NCBI GenBank assembly: GCA_964415085.1
Contig: CAYPYI010000008.1
Span: 1 to 43,596, forward strand
Length of the DNA stretch: 43,596 bases
Direction of reading: 5' to 3'
From: CAYPYI01 sp964415085
Lineage (GTDB): Bacteria > Bacillota > Clostridia > Tissierellales > Tissierellaceae
Part shown: piece by piece, positions 34,419 to 42,693 of the stretch
Numbering within the stretch: position 1 is the stretch's first letter
How the letters are laid out: each line of letters opens with the position of its first letter
The notes under the pieces: model-generated
What the model saw: the letters and a program-made list of their open reading frames with translations, nothing else
The model's database searches: none
Told to the model about the DNA's origin: nothing
Made by a program: the position numbers and the translations under genes

Positions 34419-36740
34419 TTATTTACAAGAAAGATGTTTAACCCTATCTCTTTCCTCTGCCTTTTTAGCATCATTAAATCGATCAAGTGTTCCTACTAGA
34501 TAACCTGTTATTCTTCTAATTCTTTCAAATTTTATATCCCCTTCACTTCTTCCACACTTAGGGCATACATCTTCAATAACTCCTGTGTAACCACAAACAG
34601 GGTCTCTATCCACTGGATGATTGATAGACCCATATCCTATCCCAGATTCTTTCATACATCTTACAACCCTTTCAAAGGCCTCTGGGTTCATACTTGGATC
34701 CCCATCTAATTCTACATATGTTATGTGACCAGCATTTGTTAATGCATGGTATGGGGCTTCTTTTGTAATCTTTTCATAAGCAGATATTTCATAATATACA
34801 GGTATATGAAAACTATTTGTATAATATTCCCTATCAGTTACACCTTTTATTAAACCATATTTTTGTTTATCTATTTTTACAAACCTACCAGACGTTCCCT
34901 CAGCAGGTGTTCCGATTAATGTAAAATTCATTTTATACTGATCAGATATATTATCTAGCATTTCCCTCATAAATCCTATTATTTCAAGACCTAATTTCTG
35001 TGCATCATCGCTTTCCCCGTGATGTTCACCTATTAAAGCTTTTAAGCATTCAGCTAATCCTATAAAACCAACTGATAATGTTCCATGCTTTAAAACCTCT
35101 CTTACTTCATCTTCCTGATTTAATTTTTCTGAATCTATCCATATACCTTGCCCCATTAAAAAAGGATAATTTTTAACTTTTTTTCTAGCTTGTATTTCAA
35201 ACCTTTCAATCAATTGCTCAACTGTAATATTTATTGTTGTTTCTAAATCTGTATAGAATCCTTCTATGTTATTTTTATTATTAATTCCTAATCTTGGTAA
35301 ATTAATAGTTGTAAAACTCAAGTTTCCTCTACCATTAACAATTTCCTTATCTCTATCATAAACATTGCCTATTACTCTCGTCCTACATCCCATATAAGCA
35401 ACTTCTGTTTCAGGCTTATTAGGTTTGTAGTATTCAAGGTTAAAAGGAGCATCTATAAATGAAAAGTTTGGAAATAATCTCTTACTACTAACTTTACATG
35501 CTAGTTTAAATAAATCATAATTTATATCATCTTCTTTATAATTTATTCCATCTTTTACTTTAAAGATTTGGATAGGAAATATAGGTGTTTCTCCATTACC
35601 TAGTCCTCTATCTGTTGCTAATAAAAGATTCTTCATAACTAATCTTCCTTCTTCAGATGTATCTGTACCATAATTTATAGAGCTAAATGGTATTTGTGCC
35701 CCTGCCCTACTATGCATTGTATTAAGGTTATGAATAAGAGCCTCCATGGCTTGATATGTTCTTCTATTTGTATCATTATAAGCATTCTCTTTTGTAAATT
35801 TTTGTATTTTATCTACTAAATCTTCCTCATTAAGAAGTTCAATTAAATGCTCCTTCTCTTTTTCTATATATAATTTGTTGTTGGATATTGTTGGTTCTAA
35901 TAAATATTCATCTTCTAATATTTTAAATATATTTTCAACATTTTCTTTTAAACTTACATCTTCTGATAAAAAGTCTATAGTCTTAAGTAAATTTATTCTA
36001 TACATTTTTTTATAAGTTTTCTTAACACCTAAAGACATTGCATAGTCAAAGTTAGGAATACTTTGACCTCCATGCTGATCATTTTGATTTGATTGAATTG
36101 CTATACAAGCTAACGCACAATAGCTATGTATATCTTGTGGCTCCCTTAAAAATCCATGGCCTGTTGAAAAACCATTTTCAAATAATTTAATTAAATCTAT
36201 CTGACAACACGTTGTAGTTAAAGTTAAAAAATCTAAATCATGTATATGAAAATCCCCATTTTTATGAGCTTTGGAGTGCTCTGGATTTAATACAAATAAA
36301 TCATAAAAGGTTTTTGCCCCTTCTGATCCATATTTTAACATAGTCCCCATTGCAGTATTTCCATCTATATTAGCATTTTCTCTTTTTATGTTAACATCTT
36401 TTGCATCCTTAAAAGTTAAATCATCATAAATCTTCATAAGTCTAGAATCCATCTCTCTTACTCTACTTCTTTCAGCTCTATAAAGAATATATTCCTTTGA
36501 AGTTCTAGCATGACCTTTTTCTATTAATATTTTTTCCACCATATCTTGTATATTTTCTACTGAAGGTACTTGTCCTTTATATTCATCATTAATATGTAGT
36601 GCTACTTCCTCTGCTAGTTTCACAGAAGTTTCGTAATCTTGTCCACCTGCTGCTTGAGCAGCTTTATAAATAGCGTTAGCTATTTTTTCAATATTAAATG
36701 GTACTTCCCTACCATCTCTTTTTCTAATTTTAGTAATCAT
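34419..36740 (-). CDS. nrdD: Anaerobic ribonucleoside-triphosphate reductase (class III)
   Basis: The enzyme reduces NTPs to dNTPs with a glycyl radical. The 773-residue protein has an N-terminal ATP-cone (ITKIRKRDGREVPFNIEKIA, about 2-21 and onward to 90). The catalytic barrel includes HIHDLDF, CCQIDL and the C-terminal zinc-type segment Cys716, Cys726 and Cys729 (CPKCG). The glycyl radical site is Gly746 in RRITGYLVG. I chose ATG 36738-36740 because GAGGGATAGT lies upstream; the in-frame GTG at 36752 is part of that site. It is followed by nrdG. The promoter region contains candidate NrdR boxes. Confidence 0.96.
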   Translation of the reverse strand: MITKIRKRDGREVPFNIEKIANAIYKAAQAAGGQDYETSVKLAEEVALHINDEYKGQVPSVENIQDMVEKILIEKGHARTSKEYILYRAERSRVREMDSRLMKIYDDLTFKDAKDVNIKRENANIDGNTAMGTMLKYGSEGAKTFYDLFVLNPEHSKAHKNGDFHIHDLDFLTLTTTCCQIDLIKLFENGFSTGHGFLREPQDIHSYCALACIAIQSNQNDQHGGQSIPNFDYAMSLGVKKTYKKMYRINLLKTIDFLSEDVSLKENVENIFKILEDEYLLEPTISNNKLYIEKEKEHLIELLNEEDLVDKIQKFTKENAYNDTNRRTYQAMEALIHNLNTMHSRAGAQIPFSSINYGTDTSEEGRLVMKNLLLATDRGLGNGETPIFPIQIFKVKDGINYKEDDINYDLFKLACKVSSKRLFPNFSFIDAPFNLEYYKPNKPETEVAYMGCRTRVIGNVYDRDKEIVNGRGNLSFTTINLPRLGINNKNNIEGFYTDLETTINITVEQLIERFEIQARKKVKNYPFLMGQGIWIDSEKLNQEDEVREVLKHGTLSVGFIGLAECLKALIGEHHGESDDAQKLGLEIIGFMREMLDNISDQYKMNFTLIGTPAEGTSGRFVKIDKQKYGLIKGVTDREYYTNSFHIPVYYEISAYEKITKEAPYHALTNAGHITYVELDGDPSMNPEAFERVVRCMKESGIGYGSINHPVDRDPVCGYTGVIEDVCPKCGRSEGDIKFERIRRITGYLVGTLDRFNDAKKAEERDRVKHLSCK

Positions 36741-36787
36741 ACTATCCCTCACAGTTCAAATTTTTCAACTATATCTTGCCTTATTTA

Positions 36788-36816
36788 ATATTAGCACATC
36801 AACATATAGTGGTCAA
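36788..36816 (-). promoter_or_regulatory. nrdDG promoter
   Basis: Minus strand TTGACC (36811-36816), 17 bp, TAATAT (36788-36793). The -35 is very good. The spacer contains a NrdR-like box, a place where a repressor would block RNA polymerase. Confidence 0.65.
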
Positions 36817-36843
36817 TCATTCGATTGTTAACATATATTAACT
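36797..36843 (-). promoter_or_regulatory. Candidate pair of NrdR boxes
   Basis: Box 1 (36797-36812) reads CCACTATATGTTGATG on the minus strand and matches the consensus ACACWATATATWGTGT at about 11 of 16 positions. Box 2 (36828-36843) has the ATATAT core but weaker flanks. The two begin 31 bp apart, about three helical turns, as is usual for NrdR pairs. Box 1 lies between -35 and -10 of the nrdDG promoter. Confidence 0.5.
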
Positions 36844-36849
36844 ATTTAA

Positions 36850-36879
36850 AAAATAAAAAACTAGCATATAAGCTAGTTT
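36850..36879 (-). terminator. Terminator after the hypothetical gene at 36878-37435
   Basis: Minus strand AAACTAGC-TTATAT-GCTAGTTT is followed by TTTATTTTTT. It begins at the stop codon. Confidence 0.82.
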
Positions 36880-37435
36880 AATATCTTTCATTAATATATC
36901 CGTCTATTAAAGATTTTCTTTCAGAATCTATAAATACTCCTTCTTCTCTTAAAATATCAAGAAGCCATTTAGCTTTTGAATGAAAAATTGCTTCATCATA
37001 ATTTAATAATGCTATTTCATATAATTCTCCATTTAATCTTTTGGACTCCATTTCTATAAAGTATGCTTCAACACCTTTAAAATCTAAATATTTTAATATT
37101 TCTAATGTTGTCCTGTCTTTCTCATGATAAAAGTTATTACTTTTGTTTAAATATTCCACATAATACTTCTGGTTTTTTCTTACATCTTTAGCTTCGTGAG
37201 CTAGCATATTATAGTATTTTGCCAATACATTATAATATTGATAGTTATACATCCCTTTTTCATAGCTATCAATTCTTAAAAAAGGAATTATGCTACTTCT
37301 TCTTACTAAATTATAATTATCCTCTAAAAACTGCTTTTTGGTTATCTCACCTCTACCAAATTTTTGTATAATATTTGATCTTTTCTTAAAAAAATCAGAA
37401 AAAATTTCCTTCCTACTATAACTATAAATACTCAA
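36878..37435 (-). CDS. Hypothetical protein, possibly DUF6648 family
   Basis: The protein has about 185 residues and is soluble, helical and rich in Y, K and E, with no signal peptide or membrane segment. It has IIQKFGRGEITKKQFLEDNY near the N-terminus. I recall clostridial proteins annotated DUF6648 with such a start, but I cannot confirm it. No catalytic motif is seen. TTG 37433-37435 is preferred because GGGTGTGTAAT precedes it with normal spacing; a GTG at 37442-37444 lacks a binding site. It has its own terminator and sits between the RsuA-type gene and nrdD. Confidence 0.6.
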   Translation of the reverse strand: MSIYSYSRKEIFSDFFKKRSNIIQKFGRGEITKKQFLEDNYNLVRRSSIIPFLRIDSYEKGMYNYQYYNVLAKYYNMLAHEAKDVRKNQKYYVEYLNKSNNFYHEKDRTTLEILKYLDFKGVEAYFIEMESKRLNGELYEIALLNYDEAIFHSKAKWLLDILREEGVFIDSERKSLIDGYINERY

Positions 37436-37480
37436 ATTACACACCCATTCTAATAATTAATATCTTTATTATATAAAATA

Positions 37481-38203
37481 TTATAGATTTTTTAATTCTT
37501 CCACTTCTTCATCAGTCAACTCTCTATATTCACCAAGTTCTAAACTATCATCTAAGTCCATGTAAGCGAAGTTAACTCTTTTTAGATAGACAACTTCCAT
37601 ATCTTGTGTATTAAACATTCTCTTAACTTGATGAAATTTACCCTCAGTTATTGTTAAATATATTTCGGAAATAACATCAGATTTTACTATTTCTAAATCT
37701 GCAGGAGCTGTTTCATATCCATCATCTAAAGTAACACCCTTTTTAAAGGCCTCAATGGTCTTTTCCGTAACGATTCCTTCTACTTTAGCATAATATGTCT
37801 TAGGTATTTGTTTCTTTGGTGATAACAGATTATGAGCAAGCTTACCATCATTTGTTAATAGTAAGAATCCTTCAGTATCTTTATCTAATCTTCCTGCTGG
37901 AAAAGGATTAAAAATTTGATGTTCATATTCTAACAATTCTAATACAGTTTCTGAGACTGGATCATCTGTACTTGATACATATCCATCCGGCTTATTCATC
38001 ATTAAATATATATATTCTTTATATTCAACTAAGTTATTATTAAAGTAAATTTCATCTTCATAGGGTTTAACTTTAACACCATTTTTACTTATTACTTTAC
38101 CATTTACTTTTACTAAACCATCTTTCAATGCTTTTTTTATTTCTTTTCTACTTCCATATCCCATATTACTTAAAACTTTATCTAATCTTTCTACTTTACT
38201 CAT
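37481..38203 (-). CDS. RsuA-family pseudouridine synthase (16S rRNA type)
   Basis: The 240-residue protein has an N-terminal S4 domain (ERLDKVLSNMGYGSRKEIKKALK) and a catalytic domain with the RsuA/RluB/E/F signature GRLDKDTEGFLLLTNDG, catalytic Asp107. The KFHQVKRMF block lies near 189. Short size and S4 domain fit RsuA or RluF rather than RluA. I chose ATG 38201-38203 because GAGGGATATA precedes it. Its start overlaps the end of the radical SAM gene by 8 bp, so the two are translationally linked. The target uridine is not predictable. Confidence 0.92.
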   Translation of the reverse strand: MSKVERLDKVLSNMGYGSRKEIKKALKDGLVKVNGKVISKNGVKVKPYEDEIYFNNNLVEYKEYIYLMMNKPDGYVSSTDDPVSETVLELLEYEHQIFNPFPAGRLDKDTEGFLLLTNDGKLAHNLLSPKKQIPKTYYAKVEGIVTEKTIEAFKKGVTLDDGYETAPADLEIVKSDVISEIYLTITEGKFHQVKRMFNTQDMEVVYLKRVNFAYMDLDDSLELGEYRELTDEEVEELKNL

Positions 38204-39170
38204 TATATCCCTCAATCTGATCAAATATTTTTAGTGCTGAACCGTTCAGATAATTATATAAATCACCTTGTTTTAAATTGTTTTTCTCCATTGTATCTAC
38301 AATCTCATCTCTTATTTTCCACCAGGATGTATCCCAATTTACAAATAGAGTATTCTCTTCTGGAGCTCTTCCTAATAAACGTTGTATAACTATTTCTGGA
38401 TCCAAATATAATAAAAAATTAATAACTCTTTTTATATACTCATCTTTACTTATCATTTCAAAATCATTATTCAAATATTGCCTTGCCATTAAAGTTCCTT
38501 CAACTATATAAAGAGAGTGTAGTTTTACTTCGTCCGTTTTTAAAGCTGATAAAATCTTAGCACTTTCAATTACATCTAACATATCATCCCACGGTAAATT
38601 TAATATAATATGTGTACATACTCTAAAGTCATAAGACTTTATTAAGTTTACCGCTTCTATATACTCGGCAAGTGTATGTCCTCTATTAATTTTTACAAGT
38701 GAATGATAATTGACCGTTTGAAGACCAAGCTCTATTGTAATATCTATATTTTTTTGTTTAGAAACTACTTCTAAATAATCAAGATACTCTTTTCTAATAC
38801 AATCAGGTCTTGTAGAAATTGATATACCTACTATATCATCTACTATGGATTCTTCAACATATTTTTTGAATTTATCCAAAGGCATATAAGTATTGGAAAA
38901 ATTCTGGAAATAAGGGATAAATTTTTTAGCATTATATCTTGAAGAAATATACTCTTTGTTTTCCTCAATTTGAGTACTTACAGATTTTATATTAGATAAG
39001 TTTTCAAATGAGCCGCCCTCTTCTCCACAAAAACTACATCCCCCATGACCTTTATTTCCATCCCTATTTGGACATGTTAAGGGTAAGTTTATAGGAAGTT
39101 TATATACTTTCTCATTATACTTATTTTTCAAATACTCACCATAAGTATTGTATACATCTATACTTTGCAA
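38196..39170 (-). CDS. TIGR01212-family radical SAM protein (YhcC-like)
   Basis: The 324-residue radical SAM protein has the family-specific N-terminus TCPNRDG...GGCSFCGEEG, with Cys33, Cys45 and Cys48 binding the iron-sulfur cluster. SISTRPDCI and ELGLQTVNYHSL follow. This is the YhcC group, whose substrate has not been firmly established. The start is TTG 39168-39170, supported by AGGAGTGATTAG. It lies 10 bp after the HAD phosphatase gene and overlaps the pseudouridine synthase gene by 8 bp, suggesting a translation or RNA-related context by association only. Confidence 0.9.
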   Translation of the reverse strand: MQSIDVYNTYGEYLKNKYNEKVYKLPINLPLTCPNRDGNKGHGGCSFCGEEGGSFENLSNIKSVSTQIEENKEYISSRYNAKKFIPYFQNFSNTYMPLDKFKKYVEESIVDDIVGISISTRPDCIRKEYLDYLEVVSKQKNIDITIELGLQTVNYHSLVKINRGHTLAEYIEAVNLIKSYDFRVCTHIILNLPWDDMLDVIESAKILSALKTDEVKLHSLYIVEGTLMARQYLNNDFEMISKDEYIKRVINFLLYLDPEIVIQRLLGRAPEENTLFVNWDTSWWKIRDEIVDTMEKNNLKQGDLYNYLNGSALKIFDQIEGYNE

Positions 39171-39180
39171 CTAATCACTC

Positions 39181-40011
39181 CTACTTAAAAAGTTTGTTTA
39201 ATAAATTATATATACTATTTTCATTATTATCTGTATCAAGTACTATATCAGCTACACTTTTTACCTTATCGGTTGCATTTGACATAGCTACCCCTACTTT
39301 AGCATTTTTTATCATCTCGTAATCATTATTGTCATCTCCAAAAACAATAATTTCTTCCTCTGATATACTTTTAAGTTTAGCATATTTTTTAATACCATTC
39401 CATTTATTTATATCTTTTGCCATATACTCAACTAAAGAGTTATCACTAGATGTATTTTCCATAAAATGATACGAGAAACCTTCATTATAAATATTTTTAG
39501 TTTTTTCATATAACTCTTTTGTTTTTATTTTATCGTCAAAAAATGCAAGTGCTAATACATCATCAAAATCATAATCATTATAAGAATTTATTTCTTTATA
39601 CCTTAACGATGAATTCTTGTTTCTATTCTCTGGAGAAAACTTTAAATTATCTTTTCTATAAACTACATCTATATTATTATAAAATCCATTGACATGAATT
39701 AATGGAGTAGTTCCTATTTTATCAGCTAATTCTAGAATGTTTTTCACTTCTAATGGATCCATATAAGTTGCAAAAATTTCTTCATAACTATGAAGTGTCC
39801 TTGCTATTGCACCATTATTACAAATACATGTTATATCATCTTTTATATCTTTTACTAATCTCTCACAAGAAACATATCCTCTTCCTGTCGAAATAATAAC
39901 TTCTACCCCATTCTCCATAAGATTATGGATTATATCTAAATTTTTATCTAGTATCTTTTTTTCATCATTTAATAATGTTCCATCTAAATCAAAAGCAACT
40001 AACTTATACAT
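39181..40011 (-). CDS. Cof-type HAD-superfamily phosphatase
   Basis: The 276-residue protein is a subclass IIB HAD phosphatase. Motif I is FDLDGT with nucleophile Asp8 and Asp10, motif II is STGRG, and motif IV is FGDDNNDYEM near 217. The C2-type cap lies between motifs II and III. These enzymes dephosphorylate sugar phosphates, nucleotides or coenzyme phosphates; the substrate is unknown. The ATG lacks a strong GGAGG; the only candidate is GCGGGAT, which lies in a stem of the leader. It is 64 bp downstream of lrgB. Confidence 0.92.
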   Translation of the reverse strand: MYKLVAFDLDGTLLNDEKKILDKNLDIIHNLMENGVEVIISTGRGYVSCERLVKDIKDDITCICNNGAIARTLHSYEEIFATYMDPLEVKNILELADKIGTTPLIHVNGFYNNIDVVYRKDNLKFSPENRNKNSSLRYKEINSYNDYDFDDVLALAFFDDKIKTKELYEKTKNIYNEGFSYHFMENTSSDNSLVEYMAKDINKWNGIKKYAKLKSISEEEIIVFGDDNNDYEMIKNAKVGVAMSNATDKVKSVADIVLDTDNNENSIYNLLNKLFK

Positions 40012-40016
40012 TTATC

Positions 40017-40053
40017 CCGCTACATAATCTTATTTAGTAGCGGTTTTCACCGC
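40017..40053 (-). promoter_or_regulatory. Leader with two mutually exclusive hairpins ahead of the HAD gene
   Basis: Minus-strand RNA: GCGGT-GAAA-ACCGC (40040-40053) forms a stem with a GAAA tetraloop. The same ACCGC can instead pair in CCGCTAC-N13-GTAGCGG (40017-40043). The second hairpin hides the GCGGGAT that serves as weak ribosome binding site for ATG 40009-40011. This is a switch-like layout; no known riboswitch class was recognised. Confidence 0.5.
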
Positions 40054-40075
40054 CTTTCATACGAGTTTTCATTTT

Positions 40076-40756
40076 TCAAAAGAAAAAATACAATACAACT
40101 GGAATTAGAAATACAGTAATTATACCTGCTAGTGTTATTGCAAGGGAACTCATCGCTCCAATTTCTTCAGAAAGCTCTACAGCTTTAGCAGTACCAACTA
40201 CATGAGAAGCTGTACCTATAGATATTCCTTTAGCAACATCAGATTTAACATTTAATAAATCTAATATTTTAGGTGCAAATATATTACCAAAAACACCTAC
40301 TACAGTAACAAAAACAAGTGTTATTGAAGATTCACCACCTATATTATTTGAAATATCTGCGGCTATTGTTGATGTTGTTGATTTTGGTAATAATGAAAAC
40401 AATAATACTTCATCAACGTTTAATAGTTTTGATAATATTATTGTGGATATTAATCCTACTAAACTACCTATTACAATACCTATAATTATAGGTATAAAAT
40501 TTTTCTTTAATAGATGGATATTCTTATATAATGGTATAACTAAAGCCAGTGTGGCAGGCCCTACAAAAAAACTTATTATTTTTGCTCCTTCATTATATTC
40601 ATCATAGGTAATATTAAATCCCCTTAAAATTACAATTATAAATATCATGCTTAAAGCTATAGGATTTAAAATTGCCAACTTAGTTTTTTTGTTTATATAT
40701 AGGCTTATATTATATACTATAACTGTAAGCATTACACCAAATATTAATGAATTCAT
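40076..40756 (-). CDS. lrgB: LrgB-family membrane protein
   Basis: This 226-residue polytopic membrane protein belongs to the LrgB/CidB family. Family blocks are FVGPATLALVIPLY near 64-77 and LLPKSTTSTIAADIS near 122-136, and the C-terminal HVVGTAKAVELSEE precedes the last helices. LrgB works with the holin-like LrgA in control of murein hydrolase activity, programmed lysis or export of pyruvate and related small molecules. GGAGGAATGACCA precedes the ATG, and it overlaps lrgA by 4 bp (ATGA). No lytSR regulators are in the window. Confidence 0.94.
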   Translation of the reverse strand: MNSLIFGVMLTVIVYNISLYINKKTKLAILNPIALSMIFIIVILRGFNITYDEYNEGAKIISFFVGPATLALVIPLYKNIHLLKKNFIPIIIGIVIGSLVGLISTIILSKLLNVDEVLLFSLLPKSTTSTIAADISNNIGGESSITLVFVTVVGVFGNIFAPKILDLLNVKSDVAKGISIGTASHVVGTAKAVELSEEIGAMSSLAITLAGIITVFLIPVVLYFFF

Positions 40757-41106
40757 TGGTCATTCCTCCAACTTATATATTTTTCAATTACTAAGGATGT
40801 AGAAATTATAATTAGTATTGTGGTTATTACAATTATAATTAACAATTTAACTACATTGCCTTTTAGTAATTCAAATTTATCCATTACACCAACTATTGTA
40901 GGAACAAATAATATTGCAAGATTGTCAATAAGAACTTTGGATATATCTTCTACTTGCTCTAGCTTAATAATTTTAATACTCAACAATATTAAAAGTAAAA
41001 TCATTCCTACTATTGTTGCTGGTAAGTTAATTCCTAAAATTTTAACCATCTCTTCAGATACAAAAAGTACAGTTAATATTATTCCAAATTGTGCCATTTT
41101 GTTCAA
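40753..41106 (-). CDS. lrgA: LrgA/CidA-family holin-like protein
   Basis: The 117-residue protein has four hydrophobic segments and a charged C-terminus. It shows the LrgA/CidA pattern LPATIVGMILLLILL near 30 and LAILFVPTIVGVMD near 63-76. It is the holin-like partner of LrgB, encoded directly downstream with a 4-bp overlap. I take TTG 41104-41106 as start because AGGAGTGATAAA precedes it; an ATG three codons later is possible. A 20-bp palindrome lies about 47 bp upstream. Confidence 0.92.
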   Translation of the reverse strand: MNKMAQFGIILTVLFVSEEMVKILGINLPATIVGMILLLILLSIKIIKLEQVEDISKVLIDNLAILFVPTIVGVMDKFELLKGNVVKLLIIIVITTILIIISTSLVIEKYISWRNDQ

Positions 41107-41152
41107 TTTATCACTCCTATATAATCTATTTCATAGTATAAATTATTTTATC

Positions 41153-41172
41153 ACAAATTTATATAAATTTGT
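41153..41172. promoter_or_regulatory. 20-bp perfect palindrome upstream of lrgAB
   Basis: ACAAATTTATATAAATTTGT is fully self-complementary. It lies between the lrgA start and the terminator of the RelA-like gene. With no T-run, an operator is more likely than a terminator. All bases but four are A or T. Confidence 0.45.
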
Positions 41173-41182
41173 AATAATGGAC

Positions 41183-41221
41183 AAAATAAAATAAATGCCA
41201 ATCAGCATTTATTTTATTTTT
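41183..41221 (-). terminator. Terminator after the RelA/SpoT-domain gene
   Basis: AAAATAAAATAAATGC-CAATCA-GCATTTATTTTATTTT has a 16-bp stem (mostly A-T) ending in T/A runs on both strands. It closes the gene whose stop is at 41230. Confidence 0.78.
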
Positions 41222-41229
41222 TTATTTAG

Positions 41230-42576
41230 TTAACATTCATATGTTTCTATCTTATCACAAATATAATCTTTATTATCTATCCAATCTTCATAATTATTAA
41301 TATCATATAATAAAATTTCTACATATCTATTTAATTCTTTTACATTTTTTTCACTTATAAAGTCTATATCCATATCCTTAATAAAGTTGCTAGCAATTCT
41401 AGATAATATGCTGTTTATTATTTTATCTTTTTCCTGTTCTTCTATTTCTTTATCATGTAAACAATTTTTTATATTTACTCTAAATAAGTATCTTAAATAT
41501 ACAAGGAAACCTTCAAAGTCTTCTGACCTATTTCCCTCTTCTATTTCAAAAATAACTTTAAAAAATAAATTCCATCTAAAATCTTTATTCATGATATCTA
41601 CAAAGGCGTTACCCACTTTTCTTGTGAAGTCATCATTATAAAAGATTTCTCTTTCGAATTTAATGTATTCATCAAACCTAACTTCTGTTCCACTAATTTC
41701 AATTATACGATTAAGAACTCTTATGAAGTTTTGACTATATTTTTTTGAATTTTCCTCATATTCTTTCATAAACAGATAATCTACAATTACATCTGTTGAT
41801 CTTTTAAAACTTATTACAAATCCTAACTCATCTCTTACTTTTCCGATATATACATCATGAATGATTTTTGATAACATTTCCTTAAATTGAGTTTTCTCAT
41901 TTTTAACTTCTTTTGAGTCTAAATCGTTTAAATGATCAAATACAACCATAAGTTGTCTATCTATCATTGATAGGTTATCTTTTATTGATGCCATAATATC
42001 TCTATAAAAATCTTCTGTTAAAACATAATTATAATTTTTATAAAGTATTCTATGATCTATCTCACTCCAGAAAACGTTTACCATTGATTTTATCTGTAAT
42101 TCAAAATTTATCTTTAATTCTCCCATTAAATAGGTTCCATCAATTTTATATATCTCAAAACCATTCTTTTGAATTTCTGGTTGAATGTCTAAAAGATTAA
42201 GCATAATATTCTTATTTATATCACTATAATAAAAATTATCATCCACTTTGTTTGTAAACAACTTTAAAATATTATTATAAATTTTTAACTCATCTTCAAT
42301 AAATCTACATTCAATTCTAAGCCCTATAAGATCTGATAAATTTAATAATACATTCCCTGGCTCTTCATGTTCTATGTAAAGGTTTTTTCTTAAAATCTTC
42401 TCTCTTAAACTATCTCTACCTTTAACTCTACATTTTGTATCTAAAAAATAATCCTTATTTTGAAATATTTCTCTAAAAAAATTATCTAGTTCTTCTGCTG
42501 CTTCATCAAGTTCATCTTTATATTCATCTAATAAAATTAGTGTATCATCAATAAATTTAAAAAGTTCTAACTTCAT
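41230..42576 (-). CDS. RelA/SpoT-domain protein (divergent small alarmone synthetase-like) with long C-terminal region
   Basis: The 448-residue protein has a RelA/SpoT-like synthetase domain at about 45-195: an RVKGRDSLREKILRK basic segment, LSDLIGLRIECRF, and the conserved FELQIKSMVNVFWSEIDHRILYK block (split FELQIKS, WSEIDHRILYK) with Glu in ELQI. The guanine-stacking G-Y-x-S-I-H motif is not intact (GFEIYKIDG), so ppGpp synthesis is uncertain. The C-terminal 240 residues are helical and charged with no recognised domain; there is no HD hydrolase, TGS or ACT. GGAGGATTGCA precedes the ATG. A TATAAT at 42628-42633 may be its -10. Confidence 0.82.
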   Translation of the reverse strand: MKLELFKFIDDTLILLDEYKDELDEAAEELDNFFREIFQNKDYFLDTKCRVKGRDSLREKILRKNLYIEHEEPGNVLLNLSDLIGLRIECRFIEDELKIYNNILKLFTNKVDDNFYYSDINKNIMLNLLDIQPEIQKNGFEIYKIDGTYLMGELKINFELQIKSMVNVFWSEIDHRILYKNYNYVLTEDFYRDIMASIKDNLSMIDRQLMVVFDHLNDLDSKEVKNEKTQFKEMLSKIIHDVYIGKVRDELGFVISFKRSTDVIVDYLFMKEYEENSKKYSQNFIRVLNRIIEISGTEVRFDEYIKFEREIFYNDDFTRKVGNAFVDIMNKDFRWNLFFKVIFEIEEGNRSEDFEGFLVYLRYLFRVNIKNCLHDKEIEEQEKDKIINSILSRIASNFIKDMDIDFISEKNVKELNRYVEILLYDINNYEDWIDNKDYICDKIETYEC

Positions 42577-42663
42577 TGCAATCCTCCTGTAAATTAATTT
42601 TAAAACCTACACTATATATATTGCCATATTATAAGTTTTAAAACTAGGATTATTCTCATAAAA

Positions 42664-42691
42664 ATTTAAAAGGAGATTTTCATCTCCTTTT
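42664..42691 (-). terminator. Terminator after the parvulin gene
   Basis: Minus strand AAAAGGAGAT-GAAA-ATCTCCTTTT is followed by AAATTTTT. It starts 2 bp after the stop codon and separates the isomerase from the RelA-like gene. Confidence 0.8.
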
Positions 42692-42693
42692 AA

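Noticed and set aside
40012..40075. Known riboswitch (preQ1, fluoride, guanidine) before the HAD gene
   Set aside because: The conserved loop and pseudoknot sequences of these classes are not present.
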